DNA from: Prorocentrum cordatum | Taxonomy: Eukaryota; Sar; Dinophyceae; Prorocentrales; Prorocentraceae | Assembly (NCBI GenBank): GCA_963575745.1 | Contig: CAUYUJ010000714.1 | Location: 40,001 to 104,000 of the forward strand | Direction: 5' to 3' | Length of the DNA: 64,000 nt | Part shown: one piece after another, positions 52,626-62,400 of the stretch | Layout of the letters: each line of letters starts with the position of its first letter | Position numbering within the stretch: position 1 is the first letter of the stretch | The notes under the pieces: model-generated | Databases searched by the model: none | Told to the model about the DNA's origin: nothing | What the model saw: only the letters and a program-made list of their open reading frames with translations | Made by a program: the position numbers and the translations under genes

Positions 52626-53650
52626 GTTCCAAGTGCTGGAGTGAAGAGCGCAGATTTGAAGCAGGGCTCCAGGACCACGCCGACTGCCTACTTTGTGGTC
52701 AGGCGGATGCGGACGACCTTCACGAGTTCTGGACCTGCCCCGAGCTCCCCTCGTTTGGTTCAGAGGCCATCCAGAAGACCCAAGGTTCAGTCCATCAAGC
52801 AGTCCAGGAGTGCCCCCAGAATGCATGTCTCTGGCTCCGAGGGATCGCACCTGCTAAATGGGCCCTACAAGCAGTCCACCAACACATCATGTCCTTAGAC
52901 GATGACATCCTCAAAACAGGAGTTTTTCAACAGCACGACAAGCTCAGCCACACAAACGTCCTCATCGGGGCCACCGACGGGAGCGGAGGGGAGCACACCA
53001 TGGATGCACGCCTCCGAGTCTGCGGCTGGGGAGCCGCCCTTTGGACATCCTCTTTGCAGTTCATCGGCTCACTCTCAGGAGGGACCCGAGGCCAGCAGTC
53101 AGTTCCCCTCGCTGAACTCGCCGCTGTCATCAACCTTCTCCAAGCCACAGGAGGACCCCTTGTCGTCGTCACCGATTGCCTCTACGTCATCAAAGGCTTC
53201 TTGAAAGGACCCAGGGCCCGACACGCTCGTAACCCCCTGGCTTGGGGGAAGTTCTGGACGTATGCATCAGCCCGTGCGGCGCAGCTATTTTTCCAGAAGG
53301 CCAAAGGTCACCCGACGGAGGAGGAGGCAGCCAACGAGCCGCCCTGGACGCTCTACATGAATGAGCAAGTGGATGACATTGCCAGTTGCGCTGCCCGTCG
53401 ACGGAGCGTACCGCCCGCTTTGGTCCGCCAGATTCAAGGGGCAGACATCCACGCAAACATGATTTGCGACCGTCTCTCGGCAATCCAGACCCACTACTGG
53501 GAACTCAAGGGCCAGTTCCCCCAGGAGGACGAGGAGTCGAAGGAGGAGCGTAGGAGAGTGAGAGCCCTTAGAAGTGTACAGGCCCTCCAGGATGCCCTTC
53601 AGAATACCTCCCACTGTCTTTTAGCTACCCCTGTGGCCCCCCGAGTATAA
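52625..53650 (+). pseudogene. Retrotransposon Cys knuckle and RNase H domain
   Basis: After a frame change near 52620 the reading is CSKCWSEERRF, then HADCLLCG and DDLHEFWTC, a zinc knuckle typical of LINE C-termini. The RNase H domain follows with its four acidic residues: ATDGSGG (Asp 52976-52978), LAELAAV (Glu 53114-53116), VTDCLYVIKG (Asp 53174-53176) and NEQVDDIAS (Asp 53372-53377), plus KGHPTEEE. RNase H removes the RNA strand of the hybrid during copying. The frame ends at TAA 53648-53650 just before the zinc-ribbon tail in another frame. Confidence 0.82.
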
Positions 53651-53951
53651 CATAGCCTGTCTTAGGTGTAAGAAGCAAGGTAGTGTCAACATTAGAATGC
53701 CCACTTGGTTAAAGAAACCTTGTCGGCCCCACGTTTTGGCATTGCACCCGTCCCACCATCCCCATTTGCAAGTTACCAACGGCATTTGCTGGTGCAGTCG
53801 TTGCGGGGGATGGACCATTAGGGCCCGCAGTAAGTTGAAGTCAGTCTGTGCACCTCCCACAGAAGGGGGGAGGAAGGCAATTCAGAGGTTAGCGCAAGGA
53901 CGTTCACCTCCAGGCTTGAAAGCCTGGCCCATTTTCGAGGTGCTGCACTAG
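53640..53951 (+). pseudogene. Retrotransposon C-terminal double zinc ribbon
   Basis: In the frame one step from the RNase H ORF: NIACLRCKKQGSVN, then LKKPCRPHVLALHPSHHPHL, ICWCSRCGGWTIRARSKLKS and VCAPP, ending RLAQGRSPPGLKAWPIFEVL and a TAG at 53949-53951. Two Cys-x2-Cys modules with His-Pro-Ser-His between them give a likely double zinc ribbon, perhaps for nucleic-acid binding (inference). The same order of motifs is found at 35678-36089. Confidence 0.65.
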
Positions 53952-54014
53952 ATGCAGCTCACAGGACGCCCGCACGCGGCGGGACTCGGTCTTTCCAGGG
54001 GAGTGCGCTCGGGA
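53952..54014. other. 3' flank of the retrotransposon
   Basis: About 60 bases of mixed DNA up to the GGA tract; possibly the element's 3' UTR. No poly(A) seen. Confidence 0.4.
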
Positions 54015-54355
54015 GGAGGAGGATCAGGAGATGGAGGAGGAGGAGGAGGAGGAGGAGGAGGAGGAGGAGGAGGAGGAAGAGGAGGAGGTGGAGGAGGAGG
54101 AGGAGGAGGAGAACGAGGAGGAGGAGGGGAGAGGAGGATGAGGAGGAGGAGGAGGAGGAGGAGGAGAAGGAGGAGGTGGAGGGGAGAGGAGGAGGAGGAG
54201 GAGGAGGAGGAGGAGGAGGAGGAGGAGGAGGACGACGACGAGGGGAAGGATGGTGAAGGGGAGGGGGAGGGCGAGGACTAGGACGAGGACGAGGCCAAAG
54301 ACGAGGACGATGACTAGGACGAGGACGAGACCGAGGACGGGGAGCGGGAGGAGGA
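54015..54355. repeat. (GGA)n and (GACGAG)n tract
   Basis: Pure GGA blocks from 54027 to 54230, then GAC/GAG repeats with an ACTAGGACGAGGACGAG duplication (54278, 54313). Confidence 0.92.
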
Positions 54356-55335
54356 GAGATGGCTGCACCCGCGGCAAGAGCCAGAAAGCCCTCAAGGGTA
54401 CCCCCGAAATCCGCCGAGAACGTCTATGACCTCGGCGGCGGCTCGCGCCCGCCACCGTGCACGGCCCCTCTCGGTCCGATTCGATGCCGATCTCGGCCGA
54501 CGCGATCCGATCCGATACTGGATTGCCCGACGGCGCAAGCCCACCGTTCTTGAAGTGGCCTCGCCCCTCCTCCCGACGTCGGGGGTGGACAGGCTCACAG
54601 GGGACACATCGAGCCCCAATCGCCCGGTCGTCGCCGAGATCCTGCCCCGCCCAGGACCATGCGGATTCGGGATCGGGTGCCGATCGCCGATCCATCGGCG
54701 ACGTATCGCCGAGCCCACGACCATGCTTCCTCCCCCGACTCGGTGACCCCCTATCGCTCCCCCGCAGTCGCGCCCGCCGCCGTGCACGGGCCCTTTCGAT
54801 CCTTCAGCGCTCCTCGTCCGTCGTCAGCTCGGTTCGGGCCGAGTCTTCAGACGTTGCCGTCTGCTCCTGGGTCTTGGCATCGCTCGGACGTGTGCATCTT
54901 TCCTCCGGCGAGGACCATCGAGGAGCATCCTTGCTCATTTGGCGAAAAAGCCACGCGCGAAACCGAAAAACACACAGGGAATGGATGTCCGAGCGATGGC
55001 GAGATTGTGGCGCGCAGCCCGGGAGGTGCCCGGCTCAGAGGACCAATCTTCAGCTCGTGTTCCCTCGGACAACAGCGATGGGACGAGACGGAAGCCCCTC
55101 GCCCCCAGGCGTCGGAGGGGGAGGAGGGGGAGGAGAACTTTGCCCAAGGGGCACGGCCAAGGTAACCTCTAATTCGAGAGCCCCTCTGCCCCCCCTCCCA
55201 CGACGACCACGCCCTGCCTGGGGGGGTCTCTCTGGCCTCGGGGGGCGCTCTGGCCGCTGCGCCTCGCCGAGGGCGCGCTCCGGAGCCGCCCGGCTCACCC
55301 CGACCGGCCGCCAGCGACCCGCGCCATGGCCCATC
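54356..55335. other. Unassigned, about 1 kb, with dispersed repeats
   Basis: CGCGCCCGCCACCGTGCACG (54449) recurs with one mismatch at 54768. TCGCCGATCCATCGGCGA (54684-54701) is a relative of the 18-bp palindrome at 13453 and 24957. A 50-bp segment (54951-55000, ending GGATGTCCGAGCGATGGC) recurs at 63666-63715. Open frames exist on both strands without recognised domains. Confidence 0.45.
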
Positions 55336-55566
55336 TGCTCCTCCTCCTCCTCCTCCTCCTCCTCCTCCTCCTCATTCATCTCCTCCTCCTCCCTCCTCCT
55401 CCTCTCCTCCTCTCCTCCTCCCCCTCCTCCTCCTCCTCCCTCCTCCTCCTCTCCTCCTCCTCTCCTCCTCCTCCTCCTCCTCCCCTTCCCCCTCCTCCTC
55501 CTCCTCCTCCTCCTCCTCCTCCTCTCCTCCTCCTCCTCCTCCTCCTCCTCCTCCTCCTCCTCCGCC
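55336..55566. repeat. (CTC)n tract
   Basis: Polypyrimidine CTC/CCT tract with few breaks. Confidence 0.95.
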
Positions 55567-55759
55567 TCCCAGGTCCAGCGCAAGGTGCTCTTCCGGGGGC
55601 AGGGCCCATCTCGACCCGACCGGACCGCTGCGCTGCCGATGCCGGCCGGCTCGATCTGGTGCGGCGCCGTGGGCCGTTGTGCATCAGGGCGCGGCGGAGC
55701 CGATTCGATGCCGAACTGGGGCCGATACAGCCCGATCCGACGCATGTCCGGGGACGAAG
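55567..55759. other. Unassigned GC-rich spacer
   Basis: GATTCGATGCCGA and CGATCCG-type strings resemble 54475-54525 and 61900-62080, hinting at a diverged repeat. No gene. Confidence 0.35.
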
Positions 55760-55907
55760 TCTATACATATCCACTGCTCCCTGGCCAGGCCCATCCTGAA
55801 CCCAGGAGCTGTGTATACGCCCTCCCGGCCAAACCAGGATGGCGTGGCGTATACACAGCTGCTGTGTTCAGGATGGGCCTGGCCAGGGAGCAGTGGATAT
55901 GTATAGA
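55760..55907. repeat. 148-bp near-perfect hairpin element
   Basis: Arms of 62 bp (55760-55821 and 55846-55907) match at 60 of 62 positions; the loop is 24 nt. Outer ends are TCTATACATATCCACTGCTC and its complement; inner ends are GCTGTGTATACGCC and its complement. The TATA-rich ends stand out from the GC-rich surroundings. No coding sequence is needed to explain it. Confidence 0.92.
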
Positions 55908-56958
55908 TTGCGTCGCCCTAGCATGCTCCGGGCAAATCCGGCCTTCCGATCCGACGCCGACTGGCCCCGTTGGAGAGGGGGAGGAGGAAGTGCATGCGGC
56001 AGCATTCAAACTTGGCCAAGACAGTGGCCAACCGGAGTGCCATGCCAACGATTGCGGCGACATGATCATGGCAGGTGCCTGTGATCAAGCAGCTTTGAGC
56101 AGCTTCTGATGATCAGCGAATTTCGGCTCCTGGGCTGCTGCTTGTGGAAGGAGTAATGATCGAGATGTTTGGGTGTTCCTGGACGGCCTTGGGGGAGATT
56201 TCCGCAGGCCCCTGGAGACCTTGCCCTCGATCTGATCGACTCGGTCACTCCCGACGTTTGTGCCCTGCGGCCGGGAACTGTTGGTCAGCGTGTCGCGCCG
56301 CTGGTTCTGGCTCACTTCGGCGCGGCAGCTGACCACGGCCCAGTCCCCTAGCGTGAACGTCCCGTGAACTTTGGGATGGCGTGTCGCTCGTCCGGCTCTC
56401 GCCCACCGCGCCTCGCAGCGGCACGCTACGCACTTCGCGGTCGGTCCCCAGGCGCCCACGCGCCGAGCTGCTCCCAGCCTCCCGCCCCGCGAAGCGGAGC
56501 GACACGGTATGCGTTTGCAGGGCACAGCGTGTCGCCGGGGCCGCCTCCGCAGGAGCCGCGTTCGGGCCCGGGGACAGGCCGAAGCCGCTGCGGGGATGGA
56601 AGATGATCAGCCCCAGGGCGGGGCGAGGGTCGCGATCTCTGGGTCACTCCGTCGCAGGTCTGGGCGAGGAGGAGGGGAGGGAGGAGCGGGGAGGAGGACG
56701 GCGTCGGCAGGAGCAATAGGTGAGGAGGGGCGGAGGCTCTCCCAGCGGGGGTAATCCTGGAAGTTCTCGGAGGGGCCCACGGCGGTTTCTCCATCGGCTG
56801 CGCCTCGTCGGGGACGGTGGCGGGGAGGCCAGGCTCGTCCCGGATGGCTGCTCGAAGCCTGAGCTGCGGCCTGAAAGAAGCAGCCGGAAGGAGCAGTGAG
56901 GAGGGTGCGTCTTCCTTGCCCTGGACAGTCCTGTACCTCCTTCTCTCGCAGGTGGCTC
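55908..56958. other. Unassigned, about 1 kb
   Basis: Mixed GC-rich DNA; several 60-150-codon frames overlap on both strands. No domain or RNA gene recognised. Confidence 0.35.
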
Positions 56959-57085
56959 TCCTCCACGCCCTCCTCCGCCTCCGCCTCCGCCGCCTCCTCC
57001 TCCTCCTCCTCCTCCTCCTCCTCCTCCTCCTCCTCCTCCTCCTCCTCCTCCTCCTCCTCCTCCTCCTCCCCCTCCTCCGCGGAGC
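56959..57085. repeat. (CTC)n tract
   Basis: Polypyrimidine tract, nearly pure from 56992. Confidence 0.95.
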
Positions 57086-57304
57086 GAGGTGAGCGACGCA
57101 GCAACGCGGGTTCGCTTGCGCCGACGTGCGCGCGCGCAGGCTCCGCGCGCAAGGCCGCGCCTGCAGCGCCCTCGGCTCCCAGTGCAGCGTGCCGCGCGGG
57201 CGGCCCGCGCGGGCCACCGCGCGGGGCCGCGGGGCCGTCGTGCGTGAGGCCCGCTCCTTCTCGTCGCTGCGGCGCGAGGCCTCTGCGGGCGGCCCCGCCC
57301 GCCC
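57086..57304. other. GC-rich island between CTC tracts
   Basis: About 220 bp with high third-position GC in one + strand frame (SALGSQCSVPRGRPARATAR, then EARSFSSLRREASAGG) and an Ala/Arg-rich minus frame. Could be an exon; not recognised. Confidence 0.25.
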
Positions 57305-57520
57305 GCCCCTCCCCCTCCTCCTCCCCCTCCCCCCTCCTCTCCTCCTCCTCCTCCTCCTCCTCCTCCTCCTCCCTCCTCCTCCTCCCCTCCCCCTCCTCCT
57401 CCTCCCCTCCTCCTCCTCCTCCTCCTCCTCCTCCTCCCCTCCCCCTCCTCCCTCCTCCTCCTTCCTCCTCCTCCTCCTCCTCCTCCTCCTCCTCCTCCTC
57501 CTCCTCCTTCTCCTCCGCCT
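57305..57520. repeat. (CTC)n tract
   Basis: Polypyrimidine tract with CCC interruptions. Confidence 0.95.
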
Positions 57521-57697
57521 CCGCCCGCCGCCCGCCGGACCTGCAGGATCGCCACCGGAGCGCGTTCCAGTGCAGCAAGGGCCGGCTGTCCTGCAGCACC
57601 ACGGAGGAGCGCCTTGCGGCGCGCCGGCCCAGGCCTCAGAGGAGGAAGGCCCGTGGGGGAGCCCCGAGACGGGGGCGAGTGCAGGCGTCAGGCGACC
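57521..57697. other. Unassigned spacer
   Basis: GC-rich, with no recognised feature. Confidence 0.35.
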
Positions 57698-57831
57698 GCA
57701 AGCATGGATCAAGGGGGGCGCGGAATAGCGACGGCTCCCGTTTCCAGGGGAAACCGCGGATTTCCGCCGCCGAGCGAGGCGGTATACGGGCCGCACTTTT
57801 GGGGAGGGCACCTCCCCCGATCCATGCTTGC
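57698..57831. repeat. 134-bp MITE-like element
   Basis: Perfect 13-bp terminal inverted repeats GCAAGCATGGATC (57698-57710) and GATCCATGCTTGC (57819-57831). Pairing continues through GGGGG/CCCCC after a 2-nt bulge. No flanking target duplication is obvious. Confidence 0.65.
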
Positions 57832-58511
57832 GCGCCCCCGAAGACGGGTCAGCCAGGGCGCCGGATCTTTCAAGATCCTGCAGGGCCAGGGGCGCACTGA
57901 CCAGGATCATTAGCGCGCGGGATTCTGCAGGATCCTGCGGGAGTTTGCAGGATCCTGCAAGGCCTGACCGACCGGGGTTGGCATTGACCCGGGTCCAATC
58001 CCCGAGGAAGAACCACGGGCATCAGCACAAATTGTTCGGGAGGGATAGGGGGTATCCAGGATACGCACGCTGCCTCTCCAGCCGTGCGTGCGACTCCTTC
58101 GCTTCCTGGCCCAGAAAGAGCCGAGTCGTCTTGAAGCAGCAGGGTGCTGATGGCGCCGCCCGACGGGCGTGACGTTGCTGGGTCGTCTGCTCTCCGAAAC
58201 GCTCGAGGGCCCGCGCGGATCTGTTGGGCCTGCGCTGGACCCCCTCGTGGCCGCGCGCGCTCGCCTGCGCGCTGGGGGCAGGGCCGAGCGCGCCGCTCCG
58301 GGGAGGCCGCGCGGACCTCCGAGCGGTCCCGCTCGCAGCGATGCTTTTCCCTCCCGGAGGCTCCTCCTCGAGGAGGAGGAGGAGGAAAAGGAGGAGGAGA
58401 AGGAGGAGGAGGAGGAGGAGGAGGAGGAGGAGGAGGAGGAGGGGGGAGGGGCAAGCTAGGTGCGCTCGCGTCATATCTGACATCCTACCCCTCCCTCCCA
58501 TCCCTTACTAT
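57832..58511. other. Unassigned with (GGA)n
   Basis: CAGGATCCTGC-type short repeats at 57870-57965 (ATCCTGCAGGG, GGATCCTGCGGGAG, AGGATCCTGCAAGG), then mixed DNA, then GGA/AAG purine tract at 58370-58445. No gene recognised. Confidence 0.45.
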
Positions 58512-58985
58512 GGCGCAGATCCCCTCTCTACTCGCACAGTCGGATGTCGAGCAGGGCAATGATCCCGAAAGGGTATGCGATGCATTGTAGAGCACGGCAT
58601 GGCATGGCGTAGAAGAGCACCGCAAAGCGTAGCATCAACCTAGCATTGCATTGCATACCGTGGCATGGCACGGGAAATGACGCGAGCGCTGCAGCGGGAG
58701 CACGAGTCGAAACGAGCGGAAGCGCGGACATGAGGCCAGCGCTGCAGCGGGAGCGCGATTCGGAACGAGCGGAAGCACGGAAATGAGGCCAGCGCTGCAG
58801 CGGGAGCACGATTCGGAACGAGCGGGGCCCGAAAATGAGGCCGGCGCCTCAGCGAGAGCAGCATTTGAAAACAAATGCAGGCGAAAACCCAACTCCGGGG
58901 AAACCTGTGTGTTAAGAAACAGTACGCGGGGGGGGGTCGGACACTTTCAAGCCGTCATCAGGGGAAGACGGAGAGTATTATTTAA
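58512..58985. repeat. Dispersed repeat R, copy 1
   Basis: Matches 60588-61258 over GATCCCCTCTCTACTCGCAC, GAGCAGGGCAATGATCCCGA, GGCATGGCATGGCGTAGAAG, a 40-50-bp sub-repeat (CAGCGCTGCAGCGGGAGCAC and GATTCGGAACGAGCGG, three to four times) and the end AAATGCAGGCGAAAACCC ... CGTCATCAGGGGAAG. About 230 bp present in copy 2 are absent here. Confidence 0.88.
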
Positions 58986-59044
58986 TCGCTTCGCTCATTC
59001 CGCCGGCCCATACAGTCTCATGTCTGCCGTTTGCCCGAGGGCCT
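58986..59044. other. Spacer
   Basis: Short mixed DNA; nothing seen. Confidence 0.4.
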
Positions 59045-60440
59045 GATGTCAATGCGGCGCTTTGGGGGTTATTTTGCCAGGCGTCTCGGGAACCTCTTGG
59101 AGGCAGTGTTGAAGCCTCTTGAGGCCCCGTAAGGGCCGTTTGGGGGTCGTTGGGGCTTCTTGTTGGGCTTCTTGGATGGTTCTTGGGGCGTCTTGGGGGA
59201 CTTATTGGCGGGATGTTGGTGGCTTCTGAGGTGCTCCTAGGGGCAGAATCCCCCTTTGGGCGCCTATTGGGCGGTCTTGGTGCTCTCTTGTGCCGTCTTG
59301 GGGTTATCTTGGGCCGTCTTGGGCCGATTTTAGCGGATTGTTGGGCTGTCTCGGGGCGATGTTGGGGGCTATTTGCGTAGTCTGAGGCGCTGTGAAATTC
59401 GAAACGCCGTTCATGCGGGAAGTGTACATGTTCCTCTGGGAATGGGACGATTTTTGATTGTAATGGCCGTCTTGGAGGGCCTCTTGAGGCTCTCTTGGGG
59501 CTTCTTGGCGGCCTCGACGGCAATTTTGAGGTCATCTTGGGCGATTTGGAACGATTGTTCGGCGACTTGAGGCCGCTTGGATTGTTTCGGGGGCGTTCCG
59601 GTGCCGTTTTGGCGCGCTCCTGGAGCGTTCTGGGGGCATGAGCCGAACGTCGCGCTCTGGGCGGCGTGCGGAAGCCATTGTGTGAGAGGGCGCGGTGGTG
59701 AGAAGAACAGCTCACCCCACCCGGCTTTCCGGGCTTTCCGGCGTAAGGAGGGCTTCTTCGCGGCACTTGTGAACGCTCCTGGACAGTGCTTTTTGGGCAG
59801 GTTCTTGACGCTTGTTGCAAGTCTGTAGGGGCCCCGTTGGGAGTCTACCGAAAGGAGAGCACATTGTAGCATCGCTTGCACTTGCTTGCGTGCTCGGTCG
59901 GGGGGGCATTTTGGGGGCCTCCTGGGGCCGCTTGGGGGACTCTTGGGGCCTCCTGAGGGCCTCGTGGGGGCCTCTTGGGGGCCTCTTAGGGGCCTCTTGG
60001 GGCCTCGTGGGGGCTTCTTAGGGCCGAGGGCTCGAAATGTTGTTTCGTGTTCCCCCTCTGGGGCCGTTCTTGGGGCCCTCTTGGGCCGTCTTGGGGGCGT
60101 CTTGGGCTGTCTTGGGGCGCTCTTGGGCCGTTTTGAAGCCCTCTTGGGGGCCTTTTGGGCCGTCTTGGGGCGATCTTTGGGGCCTCTTTGGTCGTCTTGG
60201 AGCGTCGGGAAGCGGAAAAGGCGAGAATGCGAAAATCCTTCAAAAACCTGAGGGAAATCTATGAATTTTGCCTCTTGGGGACCTCTTGGCAGGGCTCTTG
60301 GAGGCTTCTTGGTGCGTCGGGGAGCCATCTTAGGCGTTTTGGAGCGATATTATGGCGTCTTGGAGCTCTGTTGGACCATATTGAGGGCCTCTTGGGGGTC
60401 TCTGAGCTCTTCTCGGGGCTCTTGGGAGGCCCTGAGGGCG
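59045..60440. repeat. 1.4-kb TCTTGG-rich array
   Basis: Irregular 12-30-bp units of GGGCCGTCTTGGGG / GGCCTCTTGGGG type, densest at 59130-59380, 59890-60030 and 60060-60200. 59630-59880 is a non-repetitive break. The array lies between the two copies of repeat R. Confidence 0.8.
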
Positions 60441-60587
60441 GCGCCCAGGAGCAGAACCATCCCCGACAGGGAGTTGCCCAGGGACCTGGTCAGGGTACTT
60501 TTCGTCCGGGGACCCCCAGGGGCCGCCCCGCGCGCGCGAACTAGAAAATTGTTAAGCAGTTACCGGAGATCTTAGCACGCCTCTGGT
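60441..60587. other. Spacer
   Basis: Mixed DNA with no recognised feature. Confidence 0.35.
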
Positions 60588-61258
60588 CCCCTCTCTACTC
60601 GCACAGTTGGTTCGAGCAGGGCAATGATCCCGAAAGGGTACGCGATGCATTGTAGAGCACGGCATGGCATGGCGTAGAAGAGCACCGCAAAGCGTAGTAT
60701 GTCACAGCATGGCGTGGCGTGGCGTAGTGAATAATTGCATCGCAAAGCTTTGCAACGCAAAGCATGGCATCGCACAGCGGCCCCGAACATAACATTGCAT
60801 ATCATGGCGTTGCAGATAAAAGCGTAGCCTGGCATAGCACGACGTGGCACTTAAGCACTGCATATCACAGTTTCAGCTGAAGGCATGGCATCGCGCAGCG
60901 GAACGCAACCTAGCATTGCATTGCATGCCGTGGCATGGCACGGGAAATGACGCCAGCGCTGCAGCGGGAGCACGATTCGGAACGAGCGGAAGCGCGGACA
61001 TGAGGCCAGCGCTGCAGCGGGAGCGCGATTCGGAACGAGCGGGAGCACGGGAATGAGGCCAGCGCTGCAGCGGGAGCACGATTCGGAACGAGCGGGGCCC
61101 GAAAATGAGGCCGGCGCCTCAGCGAGAGCAGCATTTTGGAAAAAATGCAGGCGAAAACCCAACCCCGGGGAATTCTGTGTGTAAAAAAATAGTACGCGGG
61201 GGGGGGCGAACACTCCCAACCCGTCATCAGGGGAAGGAGGAGAGTAGTATTCATATTA
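60588..61258. repeat. Dispersed repeat R, copy 2 (long form)
   Basis: Same orientation as copy 1 and ~2.08 kb away. The extra part (about 60698-60915) is built from GGCATGGCGTGGCG, GCAAAGCATGGCATCGC and similar GCATGGC repeats. The shared 3' half is highly similar by eye. Confidence 0.88.
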
Positions 61259-61458
61259 AGTAATTGTGGAGGGGGGAGGGGGGAGGGGGGAGGAGGAGGA
61301 GGACCTTCCGTGAGGCTCCTCCTGGGCGCCACGGCGGACTCGGGACGCAGGTGCTTCGCTCCACTCCTGGGCCTCCGCCGGGGCCGGGGCCCGCTTCGGG
61401 CCCCAGGGGTCCGCCAGAGAGAGCCATGCGGGATGTGTGCGTTGTCGTCGTCGTCGTT

Positions 61459-61501
<43 letters not shown>

Positions 61502-61600
61502 TCATCCTCGTTGCTGGCGTCGTCGTCGTCGCCGTCGTCGCCAGCGTCGTCGTGGTCGTCGTCGTCGCCGTCCAGATGCGCGGGGGGGGGCGTTCGTGAA
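61259..61600. repeat. (GGGGGA)n and (GTCGCC)n repeats
   Basis: G-rich GGGGGGAGG units at 61268-61300, and GTC/GCC hexamer and trinucleotide repeats at 61440-61573. Between them about 130 bp of mixed DNA. Confidence 0.8.
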
Positions 61601-62217
61601 GTCATGTGGGGGGGGGCGTCAGATGTTGGAGGATTCCTTCTCTCATGGGGGCGGCGGTGCTGCCCCATGGCCAGTCCATGCACGTTGGGAGTTCGACCTG
61701 CTTCCAGACCCTTCCACGATTCCTTGTCCAATGGCGCCTTATCCGATGTCCTCGCCGTAGGAAAACATACACTGATCTGGCGGGTGGTCGGGAGGTGCGC
61801 GGCGCCCACGCCGTCAGCAGGGCGTGGCGTCGGGTGCCCAGTCGTAGGTGCTTGCCGCCTTGCTTGCCGTGGCCTCTCCCCTCCTCCCGAGCGCGGGGTC
61901 CGTGCCGATCCCATCGAGCCAGCCCGACGCGATCCGGCCCCGATGTTCTGACGATGCGGTGCGGCCCGATGCCTGCATGGCGCCGATGTGCATCCTGGCG
62001 CGGCCGATCTGGTTCGGTTTCGGCCCCGTTCTTCACAAGTTGTTGGGTCCGATGTGCCGATTCGATGCGGACTGATCCGGGCCGAGCTTCCGTCCCCCGC
62101 GCCCCATGCACACCCCCGCTTGCCAGTGCTGCACCCGCCACCTCCCTGCACTCCAGCCTGCCCCACACGCCACCCCCCTGCTTCCCACGTCTCGTCGGCC
62201 CTCCGTCACCCTTCGTT
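61601..62217. other. Unassigned
   Basis: GC-rich DNA; the 61900-62080 part resembles 54475-54525 and 55600-55740 (CGATTCGATGC, GATCCGG strings). No gene recognised. Confidence 0.35.
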
Positions 62218-62400
62218 CTCCCCTCGGCGGCTCCCGTGCTCACTTGTGCCCTGGCCCACGCGGGCGGCTCGCCGCAGGAGTGGTGCGCGCACAAGGAGCC
62301 CCAGTGCGTGCACGTGCGCTGCAAGTGCATCGGCGGTGTCGCCGCGTGCCCGTACGACGAGGCAGGCGCCGCCAATCCCAGGCATCCGATATCGCATTCG
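62218..62400 (+). other. Candidate Cys-rich exon
   Basis: One + strand frame has strong C/G at third positions and non-repetitive content: CALAHAGGSPQEWCAHKEPQ, then CVHVRCKCIGGVAACPYDEA. Eight Cys in about 45 codons suggest a metal-binding or disulfide module. A possible acceptor CCGCAG lies before GAGTGG (62271-62276). I do not recognise the family and no start codon or neighbouring exon could be fixed. Confidence 0.3.

Larger units (their letters stand above)
48216..53951 (+). mobile_element. LINE-like non-LTR retrotransposon, multiply frameshifted
   Basis: Coding order on the + strand: zinc-ribbon/coiled-coil N-terminus, apurinic-type endonuclease, reverse transcriptase, Cys-rich knuckle, RNase H, double zinc ribbon. 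No LTRs were seen at either side. The reading frame changes at least five times (about 49000, 49300, 50480, 50825, 52620, 53640), two of them at C runs (15 C at 49300-49314; 8 C at 50823-50830), so assembly homopolymer error may explain some. The 5' end abuts a gap and the 3' end runs into (GGA)n without a poly(A) tail. No target-site duplication could be identified. 48216-48349 is leader DNA with a GGGCTCT/AGAGCCC hairpin (about 48240-48263). Confidence 0.85.
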
